Assembly (NCBI GenBank): GCA_951813015.1
Contig: CATOTG010000005.1
Coordinates: forward strand, 1 to 49,058
Direction of reading: 5' to 3'
DNA from: an uncultured Thermoanaerobaculia bacterium
GTDB taxonomy: Bacteria > Acidobacteriota > Thermoanaerobaculia > Multivoradales > Multivoraceae
Length of the DNA stretch: 49,058 nt
The position numbers were made by a program, and so were the translations under genes. The notes under the pieces are model-generated. The model saw nothing but the letters and a program-made list of their open reading frames with translations, searched no databases and was not told the DNA's origin. Positions 40,079-48,265 of the stretch are shown piece by piece (position 1 is the stretch's first letter; each line of letters begins with the position of its first letter).

Positions 40079-41893
40079 GTGCGCCGGCCGCCAGGCCTGC
40101 TCTGCTGCGTTGTCCTGGTCCCGGGCGTCCTCGCAGCCGCGGAGACCACGGCCCCGCCCAACCCCCTCCGTGACGCCTACTTCGGCGATCTCCACGTCCA
40201 CACGCGGTACTCCATCGACGCCTACCTGTTCGGCGTCCGCACCGATCCGGACCACGCCTACCGGTTCGCGCGAGGAGAAGCGATCGAGCATCCGAGCGGC
40301 TTTCGCCTCCAGCTTCAAACCGGCCCGCTCGACTTCCTGGCAGTGACCGATCACGGCGCCTTTCTCCACGAGATGCCGGCCACCTACGACCCGGAGAACT
40401 CGTTCTTCGCCGCGATGGGTCCGGGCGGCAACCGGGCGAACGCGCCGGTCGCCGCCGACACAGGCGACGGGCGCAACGCCTGGCAGGCCACGATCGAAGC
40501 CGCCGAGCGCCACAACGACCCGGGCAGCTTCACCACCTTCATCGCCTACGAGTACACCGCGTTCTCGGAAGGCCGGGGCAATCTGCACCGCAACGTGATC
40601 TTCAAGGGCAACGAAGCGCCTTCGCAGCCGTTCACGGCCGACGACTCGAACAACCCCGAGGATCTCTGGCAGTGGCTGGACGCCCGCCGCGACGAGGGCT
40701 TCGAGGCGCTCGCGATTCCCCACAACTCGAACGGCAGCAACGGCCAGATGTTCCGGCTCGAGCGCGCGGACGGCCGGGACTTCGACGCCGCCTACGCCGC
40801 GCAGCGCAACCGCAACGAGCCCCTGGTCGAGATCACCCAAGGCAAGGGCACGTCGGATACCCATCCGCTGCTGTCGCCGAACGACGAGTGGGCCGACTTC
40901 GAGATCTACGCCTTCCGCATCGGCACAACGCTCCCGAGCCAGGCGCCCGGGAGCTATGTCCGCGAGGCCTACCTGAACGGCCTGGTGCTCCAGGAAACCC
41001 GCGGTTTCAACCCCTTCCGCTTCGGCCTGATCGGCGCGACCGACTCCCACAACGCGGGCGGCACGACGGGGGAGTCCAACTTCCACGGCAACTTCGGCGC
41101 CGGCGACGGCGCCGCCGTGCGGCGGGGTTCCGTGCCGCTTGAGGCCGGGAACCCGTCCGGCCGGAAGTACAGCCAGACCAACAACCGCTACTACAGCGGC
41201 GCCGGGCTGACGGGAGTCTGGGCCGAGCAGAACACCCGCGACTCGATCTACGACGCGCTGCGGCGCAGGGAGACCTTCGCCACCACCGGGCCGCGCGTCC
41301 GCGTCCGGTTCTTCGCCGGCTACGACTATCCGGACGGCCTCGCGTCCGACCTGGAGATGATCGAGAAGGCCTACGCTGGCGGCGTGCCGATGGGCGGGGA
41401 CCTGCTCGCCTCCGCCGGCAAGAGTCCCCGCTTCCTGGTCTGGGCCTCTCGCGACAAGGACAGCGCGCCGCTTCAACGCCTTCAGGTGGTCAAGGGCTGG
41501 GTCGAGGACGGCGAGGCAAACGAACAGATCGTCGACCTCGCCTGCGCGAACGGCGACGCGCCGTCGGGGCGCCCACCCCGCTGTCCGGACAGCGGCGCCG
41601 CCGTCGACCTGTCGGACTGCAGCTTCCCCCGGAACGCGGGCGCCGCCGAGCTCTCGGCCCTGTGGCGGGACCCCGACTTCGACCCGGCTCAGCGAGCCGT
41701 CTACTACGTCCGGGCGCTGGAGAACCCGACCTGCCGCTGGTCCACCTGGGACGCCCTGCGGGCCGGCGTCGAACCACGGCCGGACCTGCCGGCGACACTC
41801 CAGGAGCGGGCCTGGTCGTCGCCGATCTGGTACGTGCCCGGCGAACAGCCATCGCCAGACTCGCAGGATCACAGTCAGAGAGGAGCTCGATGA
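40079..41893 (+). CDS. Second DUF3604 protein, secreted paralogue
   Basis: About 604 residues, a tandem duplicate of the previous gene. It keeps all metal-site motifs (YFGDLHVHTRYSIDAYLFG, AVTDHGAF, IPHNSNGSNGQMF, GATDSHNAGG) and the C-terminal cysteines (DLACANGD, PRCPDSGA, SDCSF). It differs in export signal: with GTG 40079 it starts MRRPPGLLCCVVLVPGVLAA, a signal peptide without lipobox, so it may be periplasmic rather than lipid-anchored. A TTG at 40049 is an alternative start; neither has a good ribosome site. The 3' end overlaps the next ATG (ATGA), with GAGAGGAG just before it. Paralogues with different anchoring suggest a division of labour. Confidence 0.87.
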   Translation: MRRPPGLLCCVVLVPGVLAAAETTAPPNPLRDAYFGDLHVHTRYSIDAYLFGVRTDPDHAYRFARGEAIEHPSGFRLQLQTGPLDFLAVTDHGAFLHEMPATYDPENSFFAAMGPGGNRANAPVAADTGDGRNAWQATIEAAERHNDPGSFTTFIAYEYTAFSEGRGNLHRNVIFKGNEAPSQPFTADDSNNPEDLWQWLDARRDEGFEALAIPHNSNGSNGQMFRLERADGRDFDAAYAAQRNRNEPLVEITQGKGTSDTHPLLSPNDEWADFEIYAFRIGTTLPSQAPGSYVREAYLNGLVLQETRGFNPFRFGLIGATDSHNAGGTTGESNFHGNFGAGDGAAVRRGSVPLEAGNPSGRKYSQTNNRYYSGAGLTGVWAEQNTRDSIYDALRRRETFATTGPRVRVRFFAGYDYPDGLASDLEMIEKAYAGGVPMGGDLLASAGKSPRFLVWASRDKDSAPLQRLQVVKGWVEDGEANEQIVDLACANGDAPSGRPPRCPDSGAAVDLSDCSFPRNAGAAELSALWRDPDFDPAQRAVYYVRALENPTCRWSTWDALRAGVEPRPDLPATLQERAWSSPIWYVPGEQPSPDSQDHSQRGAR

Positions 41894-42960
41894 GCATCAA
41901 CGGTCGCACTCGCGTCGCTTTCCTTCTCGCACTTGCAGTCGCCGGCGCCGGAACCGCAGCCGCGGGGGACGACATCCCCCGCACGCCGAGCGGAAAGCCC
42001 GACTTCTCCGGCAACTACGACATCGCTCACCTGACACCGATCCAGCGCAGCCCCGAGCTGGGGAATCGGCTCAACCTGACCGCCGAGGAAGCCCAGGCGA
42101 TCCGCGACCGGGAGGCCCAGAACATCGATCAAAGGTCGCGGGCCAGCGATCCCGATCGCAAGGCGCCCCCGGTCGGCGGCAGCGTCGGCGGCTACAACTA
42201 CTTCTTCATGGACCGGGGCGTTGCCGGATTCCGGATCGACGGCAAGTACCGCACCTCGGTGCTGGTCGACCCGCCGAACGGCCGCTTCCCGCCGCTGACC
42301 GCGCGCGGCAAGGCCCGCCGGGCGGGACTCTACGGATTCTCGAAGAGGAACACCGGACCGGCCTGGTGGCGCGATCGGGAAGTCGGCCCCTACGACGGCC
42401 CCGAGTCGCTCTCGATCGCCGACCGCTGCATCTTCTCGCTCGAGGCGACGATCCCCGTCTACTCGAAGAGCTACAACAACATCAAGACGGTCGTACAGAC
42501 GGACACCCACCTGGTGATCCTGATCGAGTGGATGCACTACGCACGGATCATCCCGATCAGCCCGTCCCGGGAGCAAGCGAAGCACCTCCCGGAGACGATC
42601 CGTTCGCGCGCCGGCGACTCGGTCGCCTGGTGGGAAGGCGACGTGCTGGTGGTCGACACGACGAACTTCCTGGAAGAGAACTGGATTGCGACGACTCTCT
42701 TCGGCGAGCCCTCCCCGCCGGCCGATCAGCACGTGGTCGAGCGCTTCTCCTTCCAGGATGCGGAAACTCTCCTCTACCAGTACACACTCGAGAGCGGCGA
42801 CTGGGAGACCCCGTACAGCGGCGAGTACACGTGGCCGGCCACCGACGACAAGCTGTACGAGTTCGCCTGCCATGAGGGGAACTACGCCACCGGGAACATC
42901 CTGCGCGGCGCGCGCCTCGAGGAGCGCGAGGTCGCGGCGCAGAGCACCGGCGCGCCATGA
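41890..42960 (+). CDS. Secreted protein of an Acidobacteriota-abundant family, function unknown
   Basis: 356 residues with signal peptide MSINGRTRVAFLLALAVAGA. It starts its mature part with IPRTPSGKPDFSGNYD and contains LVDPPNGRFPPLTARGKARR, MHYARIIPIS, WWEGDVLVVDTTNF, DQHVVERFSFQDAETLLYQY and FACHEGNYATGNI. I recognise this set of motifs from a large group of secreted proteins found in many copies in Acidobacteriota, but I know no function. It overlaps the second DUF3604 gene by 4 bases and is followed by the deleted remnant of its own duplicate. No catalytic motif is evident. Confidence 0.75.
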   Translation: MSINGRTRVAFLLALAVAGAGTAAAGDDIPRTPSGKPDFSGNYDIAHLTPIQRSPELGNRLNLTAEEAQAIRDREAQNIDQRSRASDPDRKAPPVGGSVGGYNYFFMDRGVAGFRIDGKYRTSVLVDPPNGRFPPLTARGKARRAGLYGFSKRNTGPAWWRDREVGPYDGPESLSIADRCIFSLEATIPVYSKSYNNIKTVVQTDTHLVILIEWMHYARIIPISPSREQAKHLPETIRSRAGDSVAWWEGDVLVVDTTNFLEENWIATTLFGEPSPPADQHVVERFSFQDAETLLYQYTLESGDWETPYSGEYTWPATDDKLYEFACHEGNYATGNILRGARLEEREVAAQSTGAP

Positions 42961-43080
42961 GCATTCGGCCAGGCGCCGGCGTCGCCTTCGTCCTCGCGCT
43001 CGCGCTCACGATCGCTGGAGGGGAACTACTCCCTCGGGAATACCCTGCACGGCGCGCGGCTTGAAGATTGGGAAGTCGAA
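42957..43080 (+). pseudogene. Internally deleted second copy of the 41890 gene
   Basis: The ATG overlaps the upstream stop and encodes MSIRPGAGVAFVLALALTIA, a signal peptide closely matching the upstream gene's start. Directly after it, in a shifted frame from 43018, comes EGNYSLGNTLHGARLEDWEV, matching the upstream C-terminus EGNYATGNILRGARLEEREV. About 310 codons between are missing. The piece is a relic of a tandem duplication that lost its middle. Read from the ATG it makes only a 35-codon peptide. Confidence 0.85.
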
Positions 43081-43148
43081 AACACAAACGGACGGCCGAC
43101 CAGCTCCGTGCAAACAACCGGACCCACAACCAAAGGGGAGGCGCGTTC

Positions 43149-44879
43149 ATGTCCGAAGTTCGACCGAGACGTGAGGGGGGCAGCCCCGGCGTGAGCCGAC
43201 CGTTCCTGCGGCGGATGCTGATCGGCCTGTGCGGCATCGCTCTCGCCACGGCGCCGATTGCCGCCCGGTCGATCGTCCTGGACGCGATGCAGGCGGAACT
43301 CGATCGTTCGATGGAGTTGCTCGGGGAACAGGAGGAGCGACCGTACTTCCTGAGCTACGAGATCACGGAGATGCACAGGGTCGGGGTTACCGGTCAATTC
43401 GGCGCCCTGTCCTCGAGCAACGAGAGTCGCCAGCGCCTCCTCGACCTGGACCTCCGGGTAGGCGACTACAGCCTCGACAACACCCGGCCGATTCGAGACG
43501 ATTTCTTTTCGTCCGCCTTCCGGGGCTTCGGCCCCGTTTCGATTCCCGTCGACGACGACCCCGACGCGATCCGGAGCATTCTCTGGGCCGAGACGGACAA
43601 GACCTACAAGAGCGCCTTGCAGCAACTCACCCAGGTCAAGACCAACGTGCAAGTGAAGGTCGAGACCGAAGATCAGTCCGACGACTTCTCGCGCGAGGTC
43701 GCATCCAGGGCCAGCGACGAACCCCGGCCGATCAGGATGGAGCGCACCGACTGGGAGCAGAAGGTCCGGCGTTACTCGGCGCCTTTCGCTGAACACGGCG
43801 AGTTCCTGCAAGGCTCGGCCTCGTTGCGCGCCGGGACGGAGACCCGCTGGTTCGTGAATAGCGACGGTTCAAGGATCCAGACCTCCGAAACCCGCTACCG
43901 GCTCTTCATCGCGGCCGCCACGAAGGCGGACGACGGCATGGAACTGCCGCTCCACAAAAGCTACGACTCCTTCACTCACGATGGGCTTCCGGACGACGAG
44001 ACCGTGGAGCGCGACGTCCGGAGGATGATCGAGATCCTGCTGGCGCTGCGCGAGGCGCCCCTCGTGGAGCCCTACACCGGCCCGGCCATTCTCTCCGGCA
44101 AGGCGAGCGGCGTGTTCTTCCACGAAGTCCTGGGCCACCGCCTCGAGGGACACCGCCTGAAGGAAGTCGACGACAGCCACACCTTCCGGGAACAGTTGAA
44201 CCAGAGAGTCCTGCCGGAGACGTTCTCGGTCCATTTCGATCCGACAGTCCGAACCTGGGGCCCCTCCGATCTGGTCGGCAGCTACCGCTACGACAACCAG
44301 GGCGTAGCGGCTCGGCGCGTGACCGCGATCGACAAGGGGATCCTCAAGAGCTACCTCATGTCCCGCACTCCGGTCGAGGGGTTCCCGAAATCGAACGGCC
44401 ACGGTCGCAAGCAGGCCGGACTCAAGCCGGTGGCAAGGCAGTCCAACCTGATCGTCGAGGTATCCGATCCCCTGACGACAGAGGAACTCGACGCCCGCTT
44501 CTTCGAGGCCATCGAGGCCGCCGGCAAATCGTTCGGACTCCGCATCGAGGAGATCGAGGGTGGTTTCACCTTCACCGGACGCGCCATTCCGAACTCGTTC
44601 AACGTTTCACCGCTTCTCGTCTACCGCGTCTACCCCGACGGCCGGCAAGAACTGGTCCGGGGCGTGGACCTGATCGGCACGCCGCTGGTGACCTTCAGCC
44701 GCGTCGTCGCGGCGGACGACCAGATCGGGGTCTTCAACGGCTTCTGCGGCGCCGAGTCGGGCAGCGTGCCGGTTTCGGCCGCGGCGCCCTCGATTCTCGT
44801 GTCCCAGATCGAGGTACAGAAGAAGCCGAGGTCCCAGGATCGACCGCCCCTGCTCCCGGCGCCCGCAGGAGACCTCTGA
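43149..44879 (+). CDS. Exported TldD-like metalloprotease
   Basis: 576 residues. The TldD/PmbA family degrades or matures peptides in an internal chamber formed with its partner. The zinc motif is in GVFFHEVLGHRLEGHRL (HExxxH with a following Glu), near residues 322-338. Further family features are VAARRVTAIDKGILKSYLMS and a C-terminal GVDLIGTPLVTFSRV. In contrast to cytosolic TldD, it has an N-terminal signal-like segment (RRMLIGLCGIALATAPIAARS, about residues 20-41), with an RPFLRR stretch before it, so it is probably exported. GGGGAGG precedes the ATG. It is followed by its probable partner with overlapping stop and start (TGATG). The role in the periplasm is unknown. Confidence 0.85.
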   Translation: MSEVRPRREGGSPGVSRPFLRRMLIGLCGIALATAPIAARSIVLDAMQAELDRSMELLGEQEERPYFLSYEITEMHRVGVTGQFGALSSSNESRQRLLDLDLRVGDYSLDNTRPIRDDFFSSAFRGFGPVSIPVDDDPDAIRSILWAETDKTYKSALQQLTQVKTNVQVKVETEDQSDDFSREVASRASDEPRPIRMERTDWEQKVRRYSAPFAEHGEFLQGSASLRAGTETRWFVNSDGSRIQTSETRYRLFIAAATKADDGMELPLHKSYDSFTHDGLPDDETVERDVRRMIEILLALREAPLVEPYTGPAILSGKASGVFFHEVLGHRLEGHRLKEVDDSHTFREQLNQRVLPETFSVHFDPTVRTWGPSDLVGSYRYDNQGVAARRVTAIDKGILKSYLMSRTPVEGFPKSNGHGRKQAGLKPVARQSNLIVEVSDPLTTEELDARFFEAIEAAGKSFGLRIEEIEGGFTFTGRAIPNSFNVSPLLVYRVYPDGRQELVRGVDLIGTPLVTFSRVVAADDQIGVFNGFCGAESGSVPVSAAAPSILVSQIEVQKKPRSQDRPPLLPAPAGDL

Positions 44880-46657
44880 TGATGGACGGCCCGAAGATGA
44901 ATCGCGGAACAACCTGGTTCAAGCGATCCCTGCTGCCCGCGTTGGCGTTCGTGCTGCTCGCCCCTCTCTCGGGCGCCGGCGCGCAGGAGGATCCCGAACT
45001 CAACGTGCTGATGCAGGCCCTGCGCGACGAACTGGCGCGCAGCACGGAGGAGCTCGAGATGGAAGGGCTGGAACGGCCCTACTTCATCGCGTACACGGTG
45101 CGCGAGATCGAACGGATCGAGGCAAGCGCCAGCTTCGGGGCTCTGCTGTCCAGCACGGAGAACAAGAGCCGGCGCCTCGCCGTGGAGGTGCGCGTCGGCG
45201 ACCCGACGTTCGACAACACGAACTTCGGCAGCATGTCGTTCTTCCGGAACAGCTTCGGTCCCGGCGGCTTCCTGCCCCTGGAGAACGACTACCGGGAGAT
45301 CCGGCGGCAGATCTGGCTCTCGACCGACGCCGCCTACAAGTCCGCGCTGGAAACGCTGGCGGAGCGGCGCGCCGCCCTGCAGAACGAGACGCGCGCTGAA
45401 GACATCGCCGACTTCACGCCCGAGGAGCCCTTTTCCTTCTACGGCGACGCGGGACCGGACCTCCCGCCGCGGTCCGCACTCGCCGACCTGGTCCGTGGAC
45501 TGTCCGGGCAGTTCAGGAACATGCCCGACATCTTCGAGTCGAAAGTCGTCGCCACCGTCCGCCATCGGCGTACGTACTACCTGAACAGCGAAGGTTCCGC
45601 CTTCATCCGTTCCGATCCGATCGCCTCGGTCGTCATCGAGGCGCATACCCAGGCCTCTGACGGCGCCGAGCTGGACGATTCAGTCGCGACATACGGCAGC
45701 TCCGGGGCCGAAGTCGATGACCGGCCGGCACTGGCAGCCCAGGTCGAGGCCATCGGCGGCAGCCTGGCGGCCCGAAAGTCCGCGCCGCCGCTTGACCGCT
45801 ACAACGGGCCCGTGCTCTTCGAAGGCCAGGCGGCGGCCGAACTGTTCGGCCAGGTGTTCATGCCAAAGCTGCTCGGAACCAGGGTCCCGGATGCCGAACC
45901 ACGGTTCGCGAGGATGCTGCAACGTGAGCGAAACCCGTTTCTCGATCGGATCGGGGCGAGGGTCCTGCCGAGATCCCTGTCGGTTCAGGACGACCCGACG
46001 CTCGACGCGGACGGTTTCCTGGGGGGCTATGCCGTCGACGACGACGCCGTCGAAGCCGGGCCGACGGTTCTCGTCGAGAACGGGATCCTGCGAACGCTCC
46101 TGACCACGCGGAATCCGGTCCCGGGCGTCGACAGGAGCACCGGGAATCGCCGCGGCGAGGGTCCGCTGCCAAGTAACGTGCTGCTCACCTCCAGCCGGCC
46201 GATGACCCGCGACGCGCTCAAGGCAGAGTTCATCCAACTCATCGAAGAGCGGGGCGCCGGCTACGGCATCGTCGTGCGCCGCATGGCCGGGCTGGGGTCC
46301 ACGTTCTCCTTCATGAGGTCTGGCCCCGGGACGGCGCCCACCGTCGGCAGCCTGATCGGTGTCTTCAAGGTACTTCCGGACGGAACGGAGGAACTGATCC
46401 CCAAGGCGGAACTGGCCGGCGTCGGCGAAGCTGCTTTCAGGGACATCGTCGAAGTGTCGGACAAGGCGACGCTGTACAGCCTGCCTCAGTCGCCCGGAAG
46501 CGGCAGTCTGCCGTCGTTCGTGCGCGCCGCACTCTCGACGGCCAGCATCGTGTCCGTGTCGGTACCCGATCTCCTGTTCGAGGAACTGAGCCTGCGCAAG
46601 CCGTCCGGGAACGCACCCCACCTGCCGGTGGCGAGACACCCGTACTTCGACGAATAG
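44879..46657 (+). CDS. Exported TldE/PmbA-like partner subunit
   Basis: 592 residues with signal peptide KRSLLPALAFVLLAPLSGAG. It aligns with the upstream protein over its length (ERPYFIAYTVREIERIEASA against ERPYFLSYEITEMHRVGVTG) and has the family tail ending in SVSVPDLLFEELSLRK. The zinc motif is absent: LFEGQAAAELFGQVFMPKLL stands where HExxxH would be. This is the normal asymmetry of the TldD (catalytic) / TldE (non-catalytic) pair. The start overlaps the tldD-like stop, so equal production is likely. Both subunits carry export signals, which argues for a working pair outside the cytoplasm. Confidence 0.85.
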   Translation: MMDGPKMNRGTTWFKRSLLPALAFVLLAPLSGAGAQEDPELNVLMQALRDELARSTEELEMEGLERPYFIAYTVREIERIEASASFGALLSSTENKSRRLAVEVRVGDPTFDNTNFGSMSFFRNSFGPGGFLPLENDYREIRRQIWLSTDAAYKSALETLAERRAALQNETRAEDIADFTPEEPFSFYGDAGPDLPPRSALADLVRGLSGQFRNMPDIFESKVVATVRHRRTYYLNSEGSAFIRSDPIASVVIEAHTQASDGAELDDSVATYGSSGAEVDDRPALAAQVEAIGGSLAARKSAPPLDRYNGPVLFEGQAAAELFGQVFMPKLLGTRVPDAEPRFARMLQRERNPFLDRIGARVLPRSLSVQDDPTLDADGFLGGYAVDDDAVEAGPTVLVENGILRTLLTTRNPVPGVDRSTGNRRGEGPLPSNVLLTSSRPMTRDALKAEFIQLIEERGAGYGIVVRRMAGLGSTFSFMRSGPGTAPTVGSLIGVFKVLPDGTEELIPKAELAGVGEAAFRDIVEVSDKATLYSLPQSPGSGSLPSFVRAALSTASIVSVSVPDLLFEELSLRKPSGNAPHLPVARHPYFDE

Positions 46658-46714
46658 CCGCCTTCTACGGCGCGGCGCCCATCTGTCGGGCCTGCGCTCC
46701 GCGTTGACGAGGAC

Positions 46715-47170
46715 TCAGCGATCAAGGCCCCAAAGGGCCGCCGTCGCGAACTCGAGGCTGTTCCCGTCCGGGTCGCGGAAGTAGATGGATCGGCCCCGGC
46801 TGCCGCCCCACTCGACCTCCTGCTCGATCTCGATCCCGTGGCTCTCGAGGTGAGCCCGCCAGATATCGATCTCGCGGGCCTCCACTTTGAACGCGAGATG
46901 CCCGGGACCGTGGGCGCCATGGGCGCCGAGGCCCCTCGGAGCGGGGTCCGGGTCGGCCGTAGCCTCCGGGTTGAAGAGGAGGACCATCTGGCTGCCGCAA
47001 CGGAAGAAGACGTGTCTCCCCTCAAGCCTGGAATGGAGGGTGAGCCCCAGAACCGAGGCGTAGAAAAGCTCCGCCGCATCGAGATCCGTGACGTAGAGCG
47101 ACGCCTCAAGCACCTGACGCAGCTTCTCCGGACCACGCCCCTCCCGCTCCGCTGCGACCGCATCGTGCAT
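46715..47170 (-). CDS. VOC-family (glyoxalase/dioxygenase fold) protein
   Basis: 151 residues with one vicinal-oxygen-chelate unit: EASLYVTDLDAAELFYASVL at the start, FFRCGSQMVLLFNPE in the middle, GPGHLAFKVE, and the ending IYFRDPDGNSLEFATAALWG with the conserved metal Glu. The first VOC half-site is weak (no clear His in the opening strand), so function could be a dioxygenase-like, resistance or isomerase activity. The ATG at 47170 fits the family N-terminus; the open frame continues upstream to 47320 but that part has no similarity and overlaps a 17-bp repeat. It is convergent with the tldE-like gene. Confidence 0.8.
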   Translation of the reverse strand: MHDAVAAEREGRGPEKLRQVLEASLYVTDLDAAELFYASVLGLTLHSRLEGRHVFFRCGSQMVLLFNPEATADPDPAPRGLGAHGAHGPGHLAFKVEAREIDIWRAHLESHGIEIEQEVEWGGSRGRSIYFRDPDGNSLEFATAALWGLDR

Positions 47171-47284
47171 AGCCAGCGTAGAGCGTATCCCGCGAAATCC
47201 GGACGCGTCCGTGGCAGGTCCAGGCGGCCCCGGCGCGGCACTCTCGATCACGACGTCGACGCCGCCGCGCTCGACCAGTTCCGG

Positions 47285-47333
47285 AATCTGCGCCCGGCCC
47301 CAATCTGCGCCCGGCCCCAATCTGCGCTCGGCC
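47285..47333. repeat. 17-bp tandem repeat, about three copies
   Basis: AATCTGCGCCCGGCCCC occurs at 47285-47301 and 47302-47318, followed by a partial copy AATCTGCGCTCGGCC (47319-47333). It is non-coding, lying upstream of the VOC gene. Confidence 0.88.
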
Positions 47334-47386
47334 GCAAGAGCGCGGCGCGCCTGCCGACGTTCACCTACGCGCGTGGCGCCCTGGAT

Positions 47387-48067
47387 TCATCGAGACATGA
47401 TGTCCGCGCAAGCAGTTCTGGCCGCAAGCGCGGGCGCGCTCCTGCGAAGGTTCCTGCCTAGCCTGCGGCTCTCGTGGCAGAGCGAGCCTAGAGTACCGGT
47501 AACCGCCTGCTCGAGTTCCTCCGGGAGCGGCGTCTTGAGATCCCAGTGAAGACTCAGCGTTGCGTTGACGCCTTGGTACAGGAACCAAGCGTAGGGCCGA
47601 GCGCCCCGGCCGTATCTGTCACACCGGCGTTCATCGTCCAGGCGCTGGAACCTGTAGCCTGAGGTACACGACGGCAGGGTGATCCCAACCTCCGCTTCGG
47701 TCCACAGGCCGGAGAGGGCTTCACGTTGTTCCTGGTCAAGTCGTCGGCACGTGGTCACAGCCCCGTCCGTTTCCGTGTACTCAATTCCGCCGGCACCGTC
47801 GACGACCAATGAGATCGGGTGTGTATGGCTCTTGTGTGGCAGGTTCAAGCGCAACTCCAGAAGCGCCCCGTGCACTCGCCTTGCACTCTTGCCGAAGTTC
47901 GGCGAGAGGCACTCTGGGTCGACATAGTGGCACCCGGTAGCAAGGCAAGCACCAATCACTGCTCCAGTCAAGGACCATGCTCGGCAAGAGAACTTCCGTC
48001 GTGCCGAGGTACCGAACACTCGGCCTAAACCCACCCACGAGCGCAGACCCAGGAGCCCGTAGGGCAT
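47387..48067 (-). CDS. Hypothetical lipoprotein of atypical composition
   Basis: About 226 residues from ATG 48067. The segment RRKFSCRAWSLTGAVIGACL ending in lipobox LATGC gives a lipoprotein signal; a GTG at 48019 would place it nearer the N-terminus and may be the true start. The mature part has several cysteines (HYVDPEC, VTTCRRLD, LPSCTSGY, ERRCDRYG, LGSLCHES) that could form disulfides. I recognise no family. Codon use is visibly less GC-biased than in neighbouring genes, which fits recent acquisition. No operon partner. Confidence 0.6.
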   Translation of the reverse strand: MPYGLLGLRSWVGLGRVFGTSARRKFSCRAWSLTGAVIGACLATGCHYVDPECLSPNFGKSARRVHGALLELRLNLPHKSHTHPISLVVDGAGGIEYTETDGAVTTCRRLDQEQREALSGLWTEAEVGITLPSCTSGYRFQRLDDERRCDRYGRGARPYAWFLYQGVNATLSLHWDLKTPLPEELEQAVTGTLGSLCHESRRLGRNLRRSAPALAARTACADIMSR

Positions 48068-48265
48068 AGGCCTGCTGGCGGGTTTGTCGGCATGCTGCGC
48101 GGAATCGTTGGCTCGTCGTTCCCCAAGACGCCATTCGCGCCTGAACGTTCGCGAATCAAGGGCCACTCGCCCGAACCACCTACCAAGCCTACCCTAGCGT
48201 CTCCGCAACAGCCCAAGCCCGACAGACTGCTAGCACCCGACTCGTTGCCAATCCTGACCGCAGTC

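Noticed and set aside
47171..47320. N-terminal extension of the VOC gene
   Set aside because: The added 50 residues show no similarity to VOC proteins and run into a 17-bp tandem repeat; ATG 47170 fits the family length.
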